64,000 bases of DNA from Siphonodentalium dalli (lineage: Eukaryota > Mollusca > Scaphopoda > Gadilida > Siphonodentaliidae). The stretch is from contig CP136061.1 of assembly GCA_032622095.1 (NCBI GenBank), positions 2,914,001-2,978,000 on the forward strand, in the 5' to 3' direction. The notes beneath the pieces are model-generated. The model made no database searches, was not told where the DNA came from, and saw nothing but the letters and a program-made list of their open reading frames with translations. Positions 1 through 10,772 of the stretch are shown one piece after another. Numbering within the stretch: position 1 is the stretch's first letter; each line of letters begins with the position of its first letter. The translations under genes were made by a program, and so were the position numbers.

Positions 1-131
1 CACGCGTAAATAGTTTGGTTAATATCAGTGTGGTTGGTCGGTTTATAAATTTTTTATTTTATTTAAAACAAATAAAATGAACTTGGGTCGGGTTACGGGA
101 AACACGCATTCATTTTGTTTTGGCCTTATTA
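1..131 (+). repeat. Left TIR of the composite element (outer and inner blocks)
   Basis: The outer block (1-50) and inner block (about 60-131) are contiguous here. They match, inverted, 7473-7520 and 5517-5605 respectively. A diverged stretch similar to about 105-185 also occurs in the same orientation at about 8180-8265. Confidence 0.75.
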
Positions 132-237
132 TTAAAGGTGGACTATATTAAAGGATGACATCGTGTTTATTTGATTTGTACATCATATCTGAATAATTTA
201 AATTGGTGAATTAATGGGGGAATGGACTTTTTTGTGA

Positions 238-500
238 GTGAGAAATTGATTTATCTAGCTGCTGTAGTTCTTGCTTTTTCCAGTCAAAATTTAGCTGTGG
301 GATAGCCCGGCCTGTCGTACAATTTCAACACAATTCAGTGTGGATTTATTAAAAAAAGTAAACACATAACCTTGGATTTTTCTTGCACTTTTGTGATCAA
401 CTAGTGTCAATCTAGCTGGGTAAACATCAATGGAATAGCCTGTAGGCTTAAATTCAGAGAATTCGGTCGAAACGTTAACACTATCGCTATGGAAAACCAT
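238..500 (-). pseudogene. Decayed copy of the 'terminal exon' found at 44.3-47.3 kb
   Basis: On the minus strand this encodes a peptide with DVYPARLTLVDH and VFTFFNKS. The copies at 44.3, 45.7 and 47.1 kb encode DVYPARLTPVDHENGRK and HVFTFKNKS. Homology continues into the 3' flank (to about 135), including sequence matching TCATCCTTTAATA. The upstream TGGTTTTCC versus TGGTTTCCC difference and an extra internal segment show frameshift and decay. Because it lies next to the left TIR, it is either the last exon of the element's own gene or a captured host exon. Function unknown. Confidence 0.6.
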
Positions 501-2419
501 TTAGTTCAGTGATTCCTCTAAACTGAACACAACAAAATAACTGGTTCTCAGAATTAGATAACACATATGAGCGTTTGCATGAAACAGCGTCTGGTTGATA
601 CTTTCTGTTCTCTAGAGTGTTCTCCTCAAGGCTTGTGAGATGGAACAGGTAGAATTATATCTTTATACTTGTCACGCATATCCAGGACATATATAATGTA
701 CCTGAAATACATGTATGCCCAAATTTTGCACGTCCAAATTAATTATATAACAAATGTCCAAGTCCAAATTAACTCTTTATAACAAAATAATTAATTGAAA
801 TTTTATTATTTATACTGGTTGTTGATCAATATCCATGGGAATTTATACATTTAGGCTTAGTGTATATAGATTCTCATGGATATTGATCAACAACTGGTAT
901 AATTATGAAATTTTATTGTTTCAGTTTTTATCCACGACTTGTAGGGTTCAATTTGTAACAAGTATATAGGAACAACACTTATGTGGGGTTGAGAAATATT
1001 AATAGTTTAATACCCCATAATCTATTGGGACATCCTTGGCACAACAATAGTTGTCCCCAAAATATTCTCAGACATGCCCCTGCTGTCATGCTTACCTAAG
1101 AATATTCCTTTGCATATCATTTACATGTACATACCTGTATGTGGGATTATAACATGTCATTTTTTTAAATTAGATTTACCCCTTATAACATTTAAGTTAA
1201 CATATAAACTAGTTTTGCTCAAAGCCTGCAATACTCATGAATGGTATTAATTTTCCAGTCCTCGAAATTGGCCATGGAAATAAGCAATGCCGTGGGAAAT
1301 GCCATAGCCAAATTGTTAAAATATATGCCACAGCATTAAATTAGCTGGAACTTTTTCCTAATTTCAAGGGCTGATTTGAAGTGCGCTAATTTCAAACTGA
1401 CTGAATAATAGTACAATTTAAAGTCATTAGCTTCACTCCCGGTGGGTATATATTTCATGTCAGACAGAACTGTATCCGATATACCATAAGAAAGGTCATA
1501 AAAAACTAGAAATAAAACCCCAAGGTTGCATATTATTGATGCGGTATTCGCCCCGTATTAAATTGTTGAAAACTGCGGTCAGAGTAAGAAATCTTCTCAG
1601 ATACAACCACATTTTCGGCGCGAATCATCGCGTGGAGGTCATGGAATTATATTCGGAAGAAATCGGAACCGCCCGAAAAACGACGATCGGCTGGCACGCA
1701 CGGTTAAGAGAACAGCCAAAACAATAGCCGACATGTCGATAACCGAAAGTAGATTCAACAAAACACAAACTAGATAATGTGATTATGTCTTGATTTTTGC
1801 ATCGATATCTCATGTTTTCTAATTGAAATGTCGAGAATTAATTGGCAACTAACAAAGTGTACACACTGTGTATATGTTATATATGGATTGTTTGCAAATT
1901 TAGGCGTGAATGGGTATTCGTGCACAGCATGCAAAATACGATTGGCACACCTCCGAACCGATCAGCTGATCCAGGTCGTCATGCTTCGCATCGATTGAAA
2001 ATAAACAAATCGGGGAATTCCTGCCCTTCTTATCAAACGTCAACACATTTGGTCGAATTTAAGATTAAGTTATCTGCAATGGCATTATTGACTTATGTAA
2101 ATGGAAATTATTAGCAATATTTCAAACGCAGAGAGTGCATGAACCACCGATCGATCTATAAATTATAATAGCCCAATCGGGCTGAACTAGATCGATTGGT
2201 CTTCCTGGCATAGTGGTTGCTGCTGTAAGAGAGGGAACTCTAAATTTCTTAAATATTAAAATTTTGTTTGTTTTCAGATTTGTACAAGTTTATAATGAAT
2301 ATTACTAGTAAAAAAATATACCATTGTCTTTCATTAGTTTCAAAATAAATGAGAATTTTTTTTAATTGGTAGAAACAGCTGGTCGAAAGAACAATTTAGA
2401 GTACTCCCCTTATCCCAGA
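501..2419. other. Element interior without recognisable gene
   Basis: No convincing coding sequence. Contents seen: the hairpin near 814-900, and a palindromic block at about 2135-2205 with GAACCACCGATCGATCTATA on one side and an imperfect complement (GATCGATTGGTC) on the other, around AGCCCAATCGGGCT. The latter is related to the array at 37.0-38.0 kb. A stretch near 1290-1390 resembles about 9920-9990 weakly. Confidence 0.45.
814..900. repeat. Imperfect 30-bp hairpin
   Basis: TTGTTGATCAATATCCATGG at about 819 is mirrored by CATGGATATTGATCAACAAC at about 876, with roughly 30-bp arms and a loop of about 25 bases. It lies in otherwise non-coding AT-rich interior sequence of the composite element. 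Confidence 0.75.
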
Positions 2420-2592
2420 TTCACTTTATAGTAGCTAATTACACTTAAGCATAAATTATTTATGCTTAAGCATAATTAACTTACGATCAGCGTAATACAT
2501 TTGAATTACGCTTGAGTGTAATTGGGTTCATCAGCTATCTCACCTCTATGGGAGGAAGCCAAATTAACATTTAATAAATAATTGAGCTAAAG

Positions 2593-2611
2593 CCCCCCCC
2601 CCCCCCCCCCC
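2593..2611 (+). repeat. Poly(C) tract, 19 bases
   Basis: Uninterrupted run of C within the CTTAAG satellite region. The exact length in a genome assembly is unreliable. Confidence 0.8.
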
Positions 2612-3337
2612 AATCAAGGAATCTCTAATTACACTTAAGTGCAATAAGAATATTTCTTATCGCGCTTAAGTGCAATAAGAAGATTCCTTATTGCGCTTAG
2701 AGATTCCTTATTGCGCTTAAGTGCAATACGATATTCCTTTTTGTGCTTAAGTGCAATAAGATATTCCTTATTGTGCTAAGCGCAATTAGATATTTCCTTA
2801 TTGAACTTAATCGCAATTATATCTTCCCTTATTATATCGCTTAAGCTCAATTATATCGCTTAAGCTCTATTATTTATTAAATGTTAATTTGGCTCCCCAT
2901 ATACCTCATGTATATTGGTATAACCTGATGTAGGTTACTGGCATTAGTAATGCGGTTGCATCCATTTCAGCTTGAGGGGAGTTCAATGAGAGTGTATATG
3001 AATTACGTTTAAGCGTACTTCATTTACGCTTAAGCGCGGAACTCATTTACACTTAAGCATAATTAATATGAATAATGCTTAAGCAAATACCTAACTCCAA
3101 CTGATTTCCTCTGTCTGAATAATTGAGTCCATCTCATAGTATATGGGGGAGTCTAAACCGATGTTTGATTGATGTCTTATTGCCAGAGTAAATTTGAGTT
3201 TAGAGGAAATCGCATGGGAGACAGCCTTTTCAAATATATTATTTATTAGTGTAAATCAATTGCGCTCAAGCGCAAAAAATATGTGTCTAATAATATATTT
3301 GCGCTTTAGCATAAAATTGCCATAAATGTGATCTATT

Positions 3338-4156
3338 ATATGGGAGGCCCTTTTCACATTTATTATTTATTTACGCTTAAGCGCAAATAACCTCTATCAT
3401 TTGCAATTAAGCAAATAGATCATATTTGCGCTTAAGCGCAAATAAAAATCAATATGCAATGATCCCCCCTGAATTAATTTTACATGGCACAGGCCTAAAC
3501 ACATCACTAAAGTTGATATAGCCCCACCATATGAGGGAAACAATCCCCCAGAAACCCCAAGATCTGTTTTATGACCATGGAAATGATATAGATCTGTGTA
3601 GGATATGTCTCTTTTATAAAATATACTATATCTCTGGGATGGCGACACAAATTCTTGGGGACAGGGATGCTGATATTATGAAAATAGGGGTTTTTCCCCA
3701 ACTTCAAGTCAATGAGTACACCATATGAGGGAAGCAAACCCCATTAACCCCTAATTCCCTATTTATGGCCATGGAAATGGTATATATCTGTGCAGGAGAT
3801 AATAAAATATACATGAGCTCTGGGAGTGAGGCACCAAATCTTGGGACACCAGGGACAGAGATGCTGATATGCATATGGAAATATGTTTTTTCTTCAATTT
3901 CGAGTCTGTATGGGGCTATTACTATGGGCCCATGCTAATATAATATGAGATGGACTCAATCATTCACATCAGAGGGATGTAATGGAGTGTTAGGTATTTG
4001 CGCTTAAGCGCAAATAAATTGATAGACACATATTTGTGCTTAAGCGCAAATGATTTACGCTTAAGCACAAATATTTGCGCTTAATGATTTATGCTTAAGC
4101 ACAAATATTTGCGCTTAAGCGCAAATAAATAATAAATGTGAAAAGGGCCTCCCATA
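3338..4156. mobile_element. CTTAAG foldback/MITE, copy A
   Basis: Bounded by inverted repeats of about 50 bp: TGGGAGGCCCTTTTCACATT on the left, and its complement ending GAAAAGGGCCTCCCATA on the right, each followed inward by CTTAAG units. The interior holds two diverged ~200-bp tandem copies, recognisable by TCAGCATC-type and CCATTTCCATGGCC-type sequence on the minus strand. The same interior, in opposite orientation, forms copy B at 22046-23169. Open frames in the interior are not supported as genes. Target duplication not determined. Confidence 0.75.
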
Positions 4157-4860
4157 CTATTTCCGCTAAAGCGCATATGATTTGTATTTAAGTATAAATG
4201 ATTTGCTCTTAAGTGCAAATGATTTACACTTAAGCGTAAATGATTTGCGATTAAGCAGAATCAGAATAAATGTGAAAACGGCTTCTCGTATAATCGCTTA
4301 AGCATAATTCATTTATGATTAAGTGTAATTAATCTATCAATGAAAATAAATGACCAGTGAGCTTAAGCGTAAATCAAATACGCTTAAGCACACTTTAATC
4401 AATTACGCTTAAGCACACTGGTCATAATTCTATTACTCATAGGAGTAATGCTTTATCTACATCATACGGTTAAGCGTAAGTGAAGTACGCTTTATATGTG
4501 TGCATTACACCTGAGTGTAATACATTACGCTTAATTGTAATTCACTTACGCTAATGTGCAATTAGCTAATACATGTGAAAAAGGCTTTCCATTATAGTTA
4601 TCATCCATCAGAATGAATAGTGCTTACTAAAGCTTGACAACAGAATTTGCCATTAAAAACATTTCATGGCCAATGAGCTAACAAATGTTCTGTACTGGCA
4701 TATTGAATACCAATTATTTGTACTATTGTACAGGTATAATGTAATTAAACAGTTTTGAGTTACAAAAGTAAGACAACTCTTTCTGCACGGTACTGTGCTT
4801 GCGGCCAGATTGATGTAAAAATTCGGTCAATGCGCTTACAATTTTCTATAAATAGTAACA

Positions 4861-5080
4861 TTTTGGAATTATTACCTCTCGATCACTGTTCGATTATAAT
4901 CTTTGCCACTAACTCGGCCAATGTTCTTCCGTTTGTGATTTCACGCAACAATTCCCTTTCTATTCCTTCCCTGTCGAATTGACTACCGATTGCGATGTCA
5001 ATTTGTTTTTCGCTTTAATATGCTGATGTGCATGACGCTATTCCAGCGAACGGTCATCCTCCCTAGAAGCCATTTCTGAG
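4861..5080 (-). pseudogene. Possible decayed coding remnant of the composite element
   Basis: On the minus strand an ATG at about 5074 opens a short frame starting MASREDDRSLE and then a stop. Downstream, in another frame, is a charged helical stretch (FDREGIERELLREI, then NGRTLAELVAKIIIEQ and a stop near 4890). This looks more protein-like than chance and lies inside the right TIR. With the remnant at 238-500 near the left TIR, it would fit one minus-strand gene spanning the element. No family recognised, and the call is tentative. Confidence 0.3.
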
Positions 5081-5516
5081 AACGAAACCCGATTCAATCC
5101 CAATCGAGTCGGAAGTGCTCGGGCATTTCCGTGACTGCACAAGACAACGCATCGGTTTGTATTTTCGTGTTATTATGGTGAGATTAATCGGGACGATTGA
5201 TGAATATAAATAGTTAGCCGAATGGCCGTATAATGTGTACAAACTGACTTCAGGATGGGGGATTTCGTGTATCTGAGTTATTTTATTCACTCTTCCCACA
5301 GAATGACGCAGGGAACTCAATTGTGAGGTTCAATTTACGTTTCACATCACTTTAATGAATTAGGCACAAACTGGTGGGAATAAAGTGGTTTATCACATAA
5401 TTAACCCACACAACCAACTTCATTATTATTGGTGAAGACACACGTGTAATATTAACACGTGCGATGTATCATGACATCATGCCATTATTTAATGACTTGC
5501 GATCGCTGAAGTTTAT

Positions 5517-5608
5517 GAGGCCAAAACAAAATGAATGCGTGTTTCCCTTAACCCGACCGACAGTCTTCAAACCCCGACCCAAGTTCATTTTATTGGTTTT
5601 AAATAAAA
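5517..5608 (-). repeat. Inner block of the right TIR
   Basis: Reverse complement of about 55-131: ATGAATGCGTGTTTCCCTTA and CCCGACCCAAGTTCATTTTA. It ends exactly where the 164-bp array element starts at about 5609, and its outer partner resumes at about 7473. Confidence 0.75.
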
Positions 5609-7466
5609 TGAAAGTGTCAATGACACTGTAGCTCAACTTAGGTAGGGGAATAATTTAATGGTTGACAGTAAATGGAGGAATAGGAAAGGTGCTACTTGAA
5701 ATGTCTAACCTGCATCAAAGGATTTAGTGATGCAAAGAGTAAAATATGAAAGTGTCAATGACACTGTAGCTCAACTTGGAAAGGGAATAATTTAATGTAT
5801 TACAGTCAATGGAGCGATTAGGAATGTGGAAAGTTGATGTCTAATACTAGTTTATAGACATGAAGAGAAAAGTAAAATCCAAGATGGCTGCTGGCGGCCA
5901 TATTTTCCGCCGAATGACCCCAAAATGAGTCGTTCCCATCTACATGTCATCGTTAACATCCATGACAAATTTTATGACGATCAGACTAAAGGTACGCCCT
6001 GTAGCCCATGCTAAAGAATTTAGTCATACAAAGAGTGAAATCCAAAATGGCTGCTGGCGGCCATGTTTTTTAGCCGAATGACCCAAAAAATGACTCGTTC
6101 CCATCTACATGTCATTATTAACATTCATGACAAATTTTATGATGATCAGACTAAAGGTAAGACATGTAGCCCATGCTAAAGAATTTAGTCATACAAAGAG
6201 TAAAATCAAAGATGGCTGCTGGCGACCATGTTTTTTGGCCAAATGACCCCAAAATTAGGTGTTCCCATCTACATGTCAATATTAACATCCATGACAAATT
6301 TCATGATGATCAGACGAACAGTACGACCTGTGGCCCATGCTAATGGATTAAATTTTGAAATCCAAAATGGCTGCTGGCGGCCATGTTTTTTGTCCGAATG
6401 ACCCCAAAATGACTCATTCCCATTTACATTCCAATTTCAACAGCCATGACAAATTTTATGATAATCAGACTAAAGGTACGACCTGTAGCCCGTGCTAAAG
6501 GATTTTGTGATACAAAGAGTAAAATCCAAGATGGCTGCTGGCGGCCATGTTTTTTGGCCGAATGACCCCAAAATGACTCGTTCCCATCTACATGTCATTA
6601 TTAACACTCATGACAAATTTTATGATGATCAGACTAAAGGTACGACCTGTAGCCCGTGCTAAAGGATTTAGTCATACAAAGAGTAAAATCCAACATGGCT
6701 GCTGGCGGCCATGTTTTTTGGCCAAATGACCCCAAAATGACTCGTTCCCATCTACATGTCATTATTAACACTCATGACAAATTTTATGATGATCAGACTA
6801 AAGGTACGACCTGTAGCCCGTGCTAAAGAATTTAGTCATACAAAGAGTAAAATCCAAGATGGCTGCTGGCAGCCATGTTTTATGGCCGAACGACCCCAAA
6901 ATCACTCGTTCCCATCTACATGTCATTATTAACATCCATGACAAATTTCATGATGATCAGACGAACAGTACGACCTGTAGCCAACGCCAATGGATTGAAA
7001 CTTGAAATCCAAGATGGCTGCCGATCAAAGATACGAGCTGTAGCCCGCGCCAAAGGATTTAGTCATGCAAAGAGTAAAATCCAAGATGGCTGCTGGTGGC
7101 CATGTTTTTTGGCCGAACGACGCCAAAATGACTCGTTCCCATCTACATGTCAATATTAACATCCATGACAAATTTCATGATGATCAGACGAACGGTACTA
7201 CCTGTGGACCGCGCCAATGGATTTAATTTTGAAATCTAAGATGGCCACCAGCGGCCATGTTTTTTGGCCGAATGACTCCACAATGATTCGTTCCCATCTA
7301 CATGTCAATGTCAACATTCATGACAAATTTCATAAAGATTAGACCAAAGGTACAACCTGTAGTCTGCGCCAAAGAAAATTGTTGACGGACAGACGCACAC
7401 ACGGACGACGGATGCCAAACCATGGCAATACCCGGTTGCTCAAACTTACAAAAGTAAGTTGAGCTG
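5609..7466. mobile_element. Tandem-repeat element, 164-bp units (pearl/Helentron-like), copy 1
   Basis: The left end has GAAAGTGTCAATGACACT, a small hairpin, then AGCTCAACTTA. The right end has TAAGTTGAGCT, a short subterminal inverted repeat. The left end is itself duplicated (about 5609 and 5747). Between lie about ten units of ~164 bp, each containing CCAAGATGGCTGCTGGCGGC, TGACCCCAAAATGACTCGTT and TGACAAATTT; unit starts are near 5879, 6043, 6206, 6361, 6526, 6690, 6854, 7008 (partial), 7081 and 7230. The period is not a multiple of three, so frames through it are not genes. Tandem core plus short conserved ends is the known layout of bivalve pearl elements; assignment is by layout only. 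Confidence 0.75.
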
Positions 7467-7520
7467 AAAATCAATCTATAAACCGACCGACCACACTGAT
7501 AACCAAACTATCTACGCGTG

Positions 7521-8690
7521 GTTCCATTTTATCTGATTCACCTCGCGAGATAAATGATATCTTTGATATATTTATATATTTTTCGCAAAGCCACATCGTC
7601 ACTCTTCAAACAGAAAGTCAAATTACGACCAGACGCAATACAGGAAGATTACAGGTTATTGTTCCCCTTCGCTGACAGGAAGCACGTGTTGATATGGACT
7701 ATTGTTGAGTGTACATGTATTTGGGCATAAAAAGCTGTGACTTATAAGACATGAGCAGTAGGAAGCTACAGCAGCCAGGGAAATGAATGGCTGCTATCAC
7801 TAAAGTAAACATTGTACCCCGACTCTGATAGGAGAATTTCTTATTGTGGAGATATTTGTTTTAAAACTGCTCCCTGGGGACACATACATGTACATTGTAA
7901 TTGTCTTTCCCATTTTGTTGGCATCAAACCAGCTGATTAAACTAGATATTTTATATCTACGATATATTTACTGTTTGGTAAATAATTAAACTTATTTCGT
8001 AAAAATATATATAATTATATCTTGTTTCCATATATCAGTTTTATCACCAATTTGTTGGTTGCTCGGGTCATTGTATTGTGTTTGATGGTCATTAGGCATG
8101 GCCCACACGAGACTATACAAAAAAATGGAAAAATTAAATAAAATGAAAAGCCTACCACCCGCCACTATTTTTTATGTTTGATACGGGAAACATGCATTCA
8201 TTTTGTTTTGGCCTGATTGCTGTAAAATTGTATTCGATGAATACTTCGCGTTTATTTGATCATATGATAAAAGATTTCTCAAACTCGTTCTATTTTATAC
8301 GTAATTTATCAACCTCGTCCATTGAATTCTATTTGAGCCTCAGTAAACCTCGGCTCAAATCTAATTTAGTGAACTTGGTTCATAAATTTTGTATAAAATA
8401 GAAACTCATGTGATATCATCTACTTGTATACTAATCATATGTAACATACTCTCAGGTGCCAATAATCATGATTGCCTGATAATCGTGATTGCAGGGATTT
8501 AGGCTGAATTTGATAATAGTGATGGCAATTTTCAATTTTTGCTCTACCGGTATGTCTCAAAGCCAAATACTAGTAATAGCTATTGTTGGAAATTCTCTCC
8601 AAAATTAAGAGTACGAGGTAACTCCAACTTTTTAAAGTCAGCAGCCTATCGATGGTCATTGATGTCATTTCAGATTTACTTATATATGGC
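7521..8690. other. No gene recognised
   Basis: AT-rich, apparently low-copy sequence. The one recognisable feature is about 8180-8265 (CATTCATTTTGTTTTGGCCT and CGTTTATTTGAT), a diverged relative of the composite element's left end at about 105-185. Confidence 0.4.
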
Positions 8691-9445
8691 CGTGGATAAA
8701 GAACGGTATACATGTACATCTCTTTAGTACCAAATGCTAATGAGTGGTATACCACGCTTTAGCTATGTGGTCCTGATACGCTATTAAATTAACAGTATAC
8801 CGCTCTTTTAGCGTTTGGTGCTAAAAGAACAGTATACCGGTACTGCTCTTTAGTGGCAAATGCTAAAAGGCAGTATACCATGCCTTAGCTACATGTATAT
8901 GGGCCTGATACGCTAATGAACGGCATACTGCTCTTTAGCGTTTGGTGCTAAAGAACGGTATACTGCTCTTTAGCAGTAGGTGTTAAAGAGCGGTCATGTT
9001 GGATGAGCAGCACGTGCGTTGCCAAAATATTTTGCGCATTGCGCCAACACACAACGTTATAATCCATACCGCTCTTTAGTCCTTATCGCTAAAGAGCGGT
9101 GTGCCGTTCTTTAGCGCTCAGTGCTAAAGAGCGGTACATGTTGGATGAGCGGCATGTGTGTTGCCAAGATATTTTGCTTATTGCGCCAAACGTATAATGT
9201 TATAATTCATAACGCTTTTTAGCCCTCATAGCTAATGAGCAGTGTGCCATTCTTTAGCCCTCAGCGCTAAAGAGCGGTCCATGTTGGACGAGCATCACGT
9301 GTGTTGCCAAGATATTCTGCGCATTGCGCCAATGTATAACGTTATAATCAGTATTGCTCTTTACTAGTTTTTAGCCCTCATCGCTAAAGAGAGGTATAAC
9401 GTTCTTTAGCCCTCAGTGCTAAAGAGCAGTACCTGTATACCGTTT
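8690..9445. repeat. GCTAAAGAGCGGTATAC palindromic repeat block
   Basis: Repeated GCTAAAGAGCGGTA and its complement TACCGCTCTTTAGC alternate, so neighbouring units can pair. Within this is a threefold tandem repeat of ~143 bp starting near 8994, 9137 and 9280, marked by ATGTTGGATGAGC, GTTGCCAAGATATT and GCGCATTGCGCCAA. Confidence 0.8.
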
Positions 9446-10228
9446 TTTAGTCACCCCGTTTACTTAATTTGAATGCATGTAAATGCCACCGAGAAAAATG
9501 CCATGTATTATACCGGGTAGTATAGGCCAGTTTATACCGGTATTTGTGCATGGAGAACAAATCTATCTTCAGCATCGATAAAGAACTGCACATGCACCAG
9601 CCTTGACCAAATTCACAAATTCAAATTGCGCAAAATTGCCAAATTTAAAACTAAGCAAAATATAATTATGCGCGGATTTAAATTTGAACAACGAATTCAC
9701 CCGATCGCAATGTTGTCGCAGATGAGTGTAGCGTGGGTTGTTCTTAAGCCATGGTTAACCTCCTGATCGCTACCGTACGATCTTTCTTCTGACTGCAATT
9801 CCGTCGAAAGTGGAGGTAACAAAGGATACGATACGATTTTGCATCTAAAATCAAACAGCACTTGATATTATTTTACGGAAATCGTTCCAATTACGATTGC
9901 ATCATGGACGTACCCTAAGTTTTATGCCATAGCATTGAATTTTCTAGACTATTGGACATTTTCCTAATTTCGCGTGCTGAAAATTTTGCACATGTTTGAC
10001 ACCCATCATTTTAATTTTTACCAAAAATGTTTACTTAAGTCTCAACTTTTAATAAACTGTACTGAAGACAATTGTATTATTCCATACTTTCACAACCCGC
10101 TTATCACCATGAAATCCATGTTATCATCTTCGCCGGTGTGTTTTCTAGCACTGAAATTCTGAATATCATTAGAAAAGTTAACTTTTTCGACAATGAGTTT
10201 CCGGTTTGTCGATAAAACTTTCGGTCGT
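9446..10228. other. No gene recognised
   Basis: No repeat unit or coding sequence identified beyond weak similarity of about 9920-9990 to 1290-1390 (GCATTGAATTTTCTAG-type sequence). Confidence 0.35.
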
Positions 10229-10770
10229 TGTTACAAACACCGACACAAAGCTGTGTTTATAAATTAATCAAGGGTGTACACCAAAGTTGGAATCACTGAC
10301 TTTTGACCGCAGGCCAGGTACACGCAGGAGTCATTATCAACTCCCAGCCTCACTCAGACTTAGAATTATCGAAATAATTTGACCGATTAGGGTGCATTTT
10401 AAGAGTGACTTTTTCATAAAACAGCGAATTCTGACATGAGTCTAATTGCAGATAAGCGCTGACATGACAAGAATTTCAGGTGTCAAACTCCCCTTTTTTG
10501 GGAGGTTAATCCGACTTCTCCAGATATCCCAAAATGTCGATTATGCTGAAAAGTGGAAGTGAAGTGGAGAAAACAAAATCAAGCGAGTAATTAATCTACT
10601 CGCGAGCTGTCATTGAGCTGGATTCTGCGCAGTAACCTCCCGGAAGTCACGTGTGAAATTTACAAAAAAGCATACACGCTATTTTCGCTCTTGGTATAGA
10701 AATATAGAAAAAATATATGACGTCATAATTCACACGCATTTAGGTAAAAAGCACCCTTGGTGGTTGCTAT
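10229..10770 (+). repeat. Dispersed ~550-bp repeat R550, copy 1
   Basis: Matches 61690-62252 in inverted orientation over essentially its full length (ACACAAAGCTGTGTTTATAA, GACATGAGTCTAATTGCAG, CTGCGCAGTAACCTCCCGGA). The last ~150 bp also occurs at 26078-26232 and 42485-42625. Each copy holds a TGACGTCA palindrome, here near 10719, and this copy has CCGGAAGTCACGTG upstream. It looks like a dispersed mobile repeat; family unknown. Confidence 0.8.
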
Positions 10771-10772
10771 AA

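Larger units (their letters stand above)
2420..4565. repeat. CTTAAG palindromic satellite
   Basis: Dozens of copies of a self-complementary unit of the form TTGCGCTTAAGCGCAAAT, with variants ACGCTTAAGCGTA and TGCTTAAGCATA. They occur singly and in runs at about 2430-2530, 2620-2880, 3000-3090, 3240-3440, 4000-4260 and 4290-4560. Nearly every unit is centred on CTTAAG. Larger inverted repeats are superimposed, such as 2560-2580 (TTAACATTTAATAAATA) with 2870-2895. Confidence 0.85.
1..7520. mobile_element. Composite DNA element with terminal inverted repeats
   Basis: The first ~50 bases (start CACGCGTAAATAGTTTGGTT) recur as a reverse complement at about 7473-7520, which ends in CTACGCGTG. A second, inner inverted pair lies at about 60-130 and 5517-5605 (AAATGAACTTGGGTCGG and ACGCATTCATTTTGTTTTGG on the left). 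In the right arm the outer and inner blocks are separated by the array at 5609-7466, so that array was probably inserted into an originally contiguous TIR. The window begins at the element end, so a target duplication cannot be tested. No transposase was recognised, but coding remnants are present on the minus strand near both ends. Superfamily not assigned. Confidence 0.75.
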
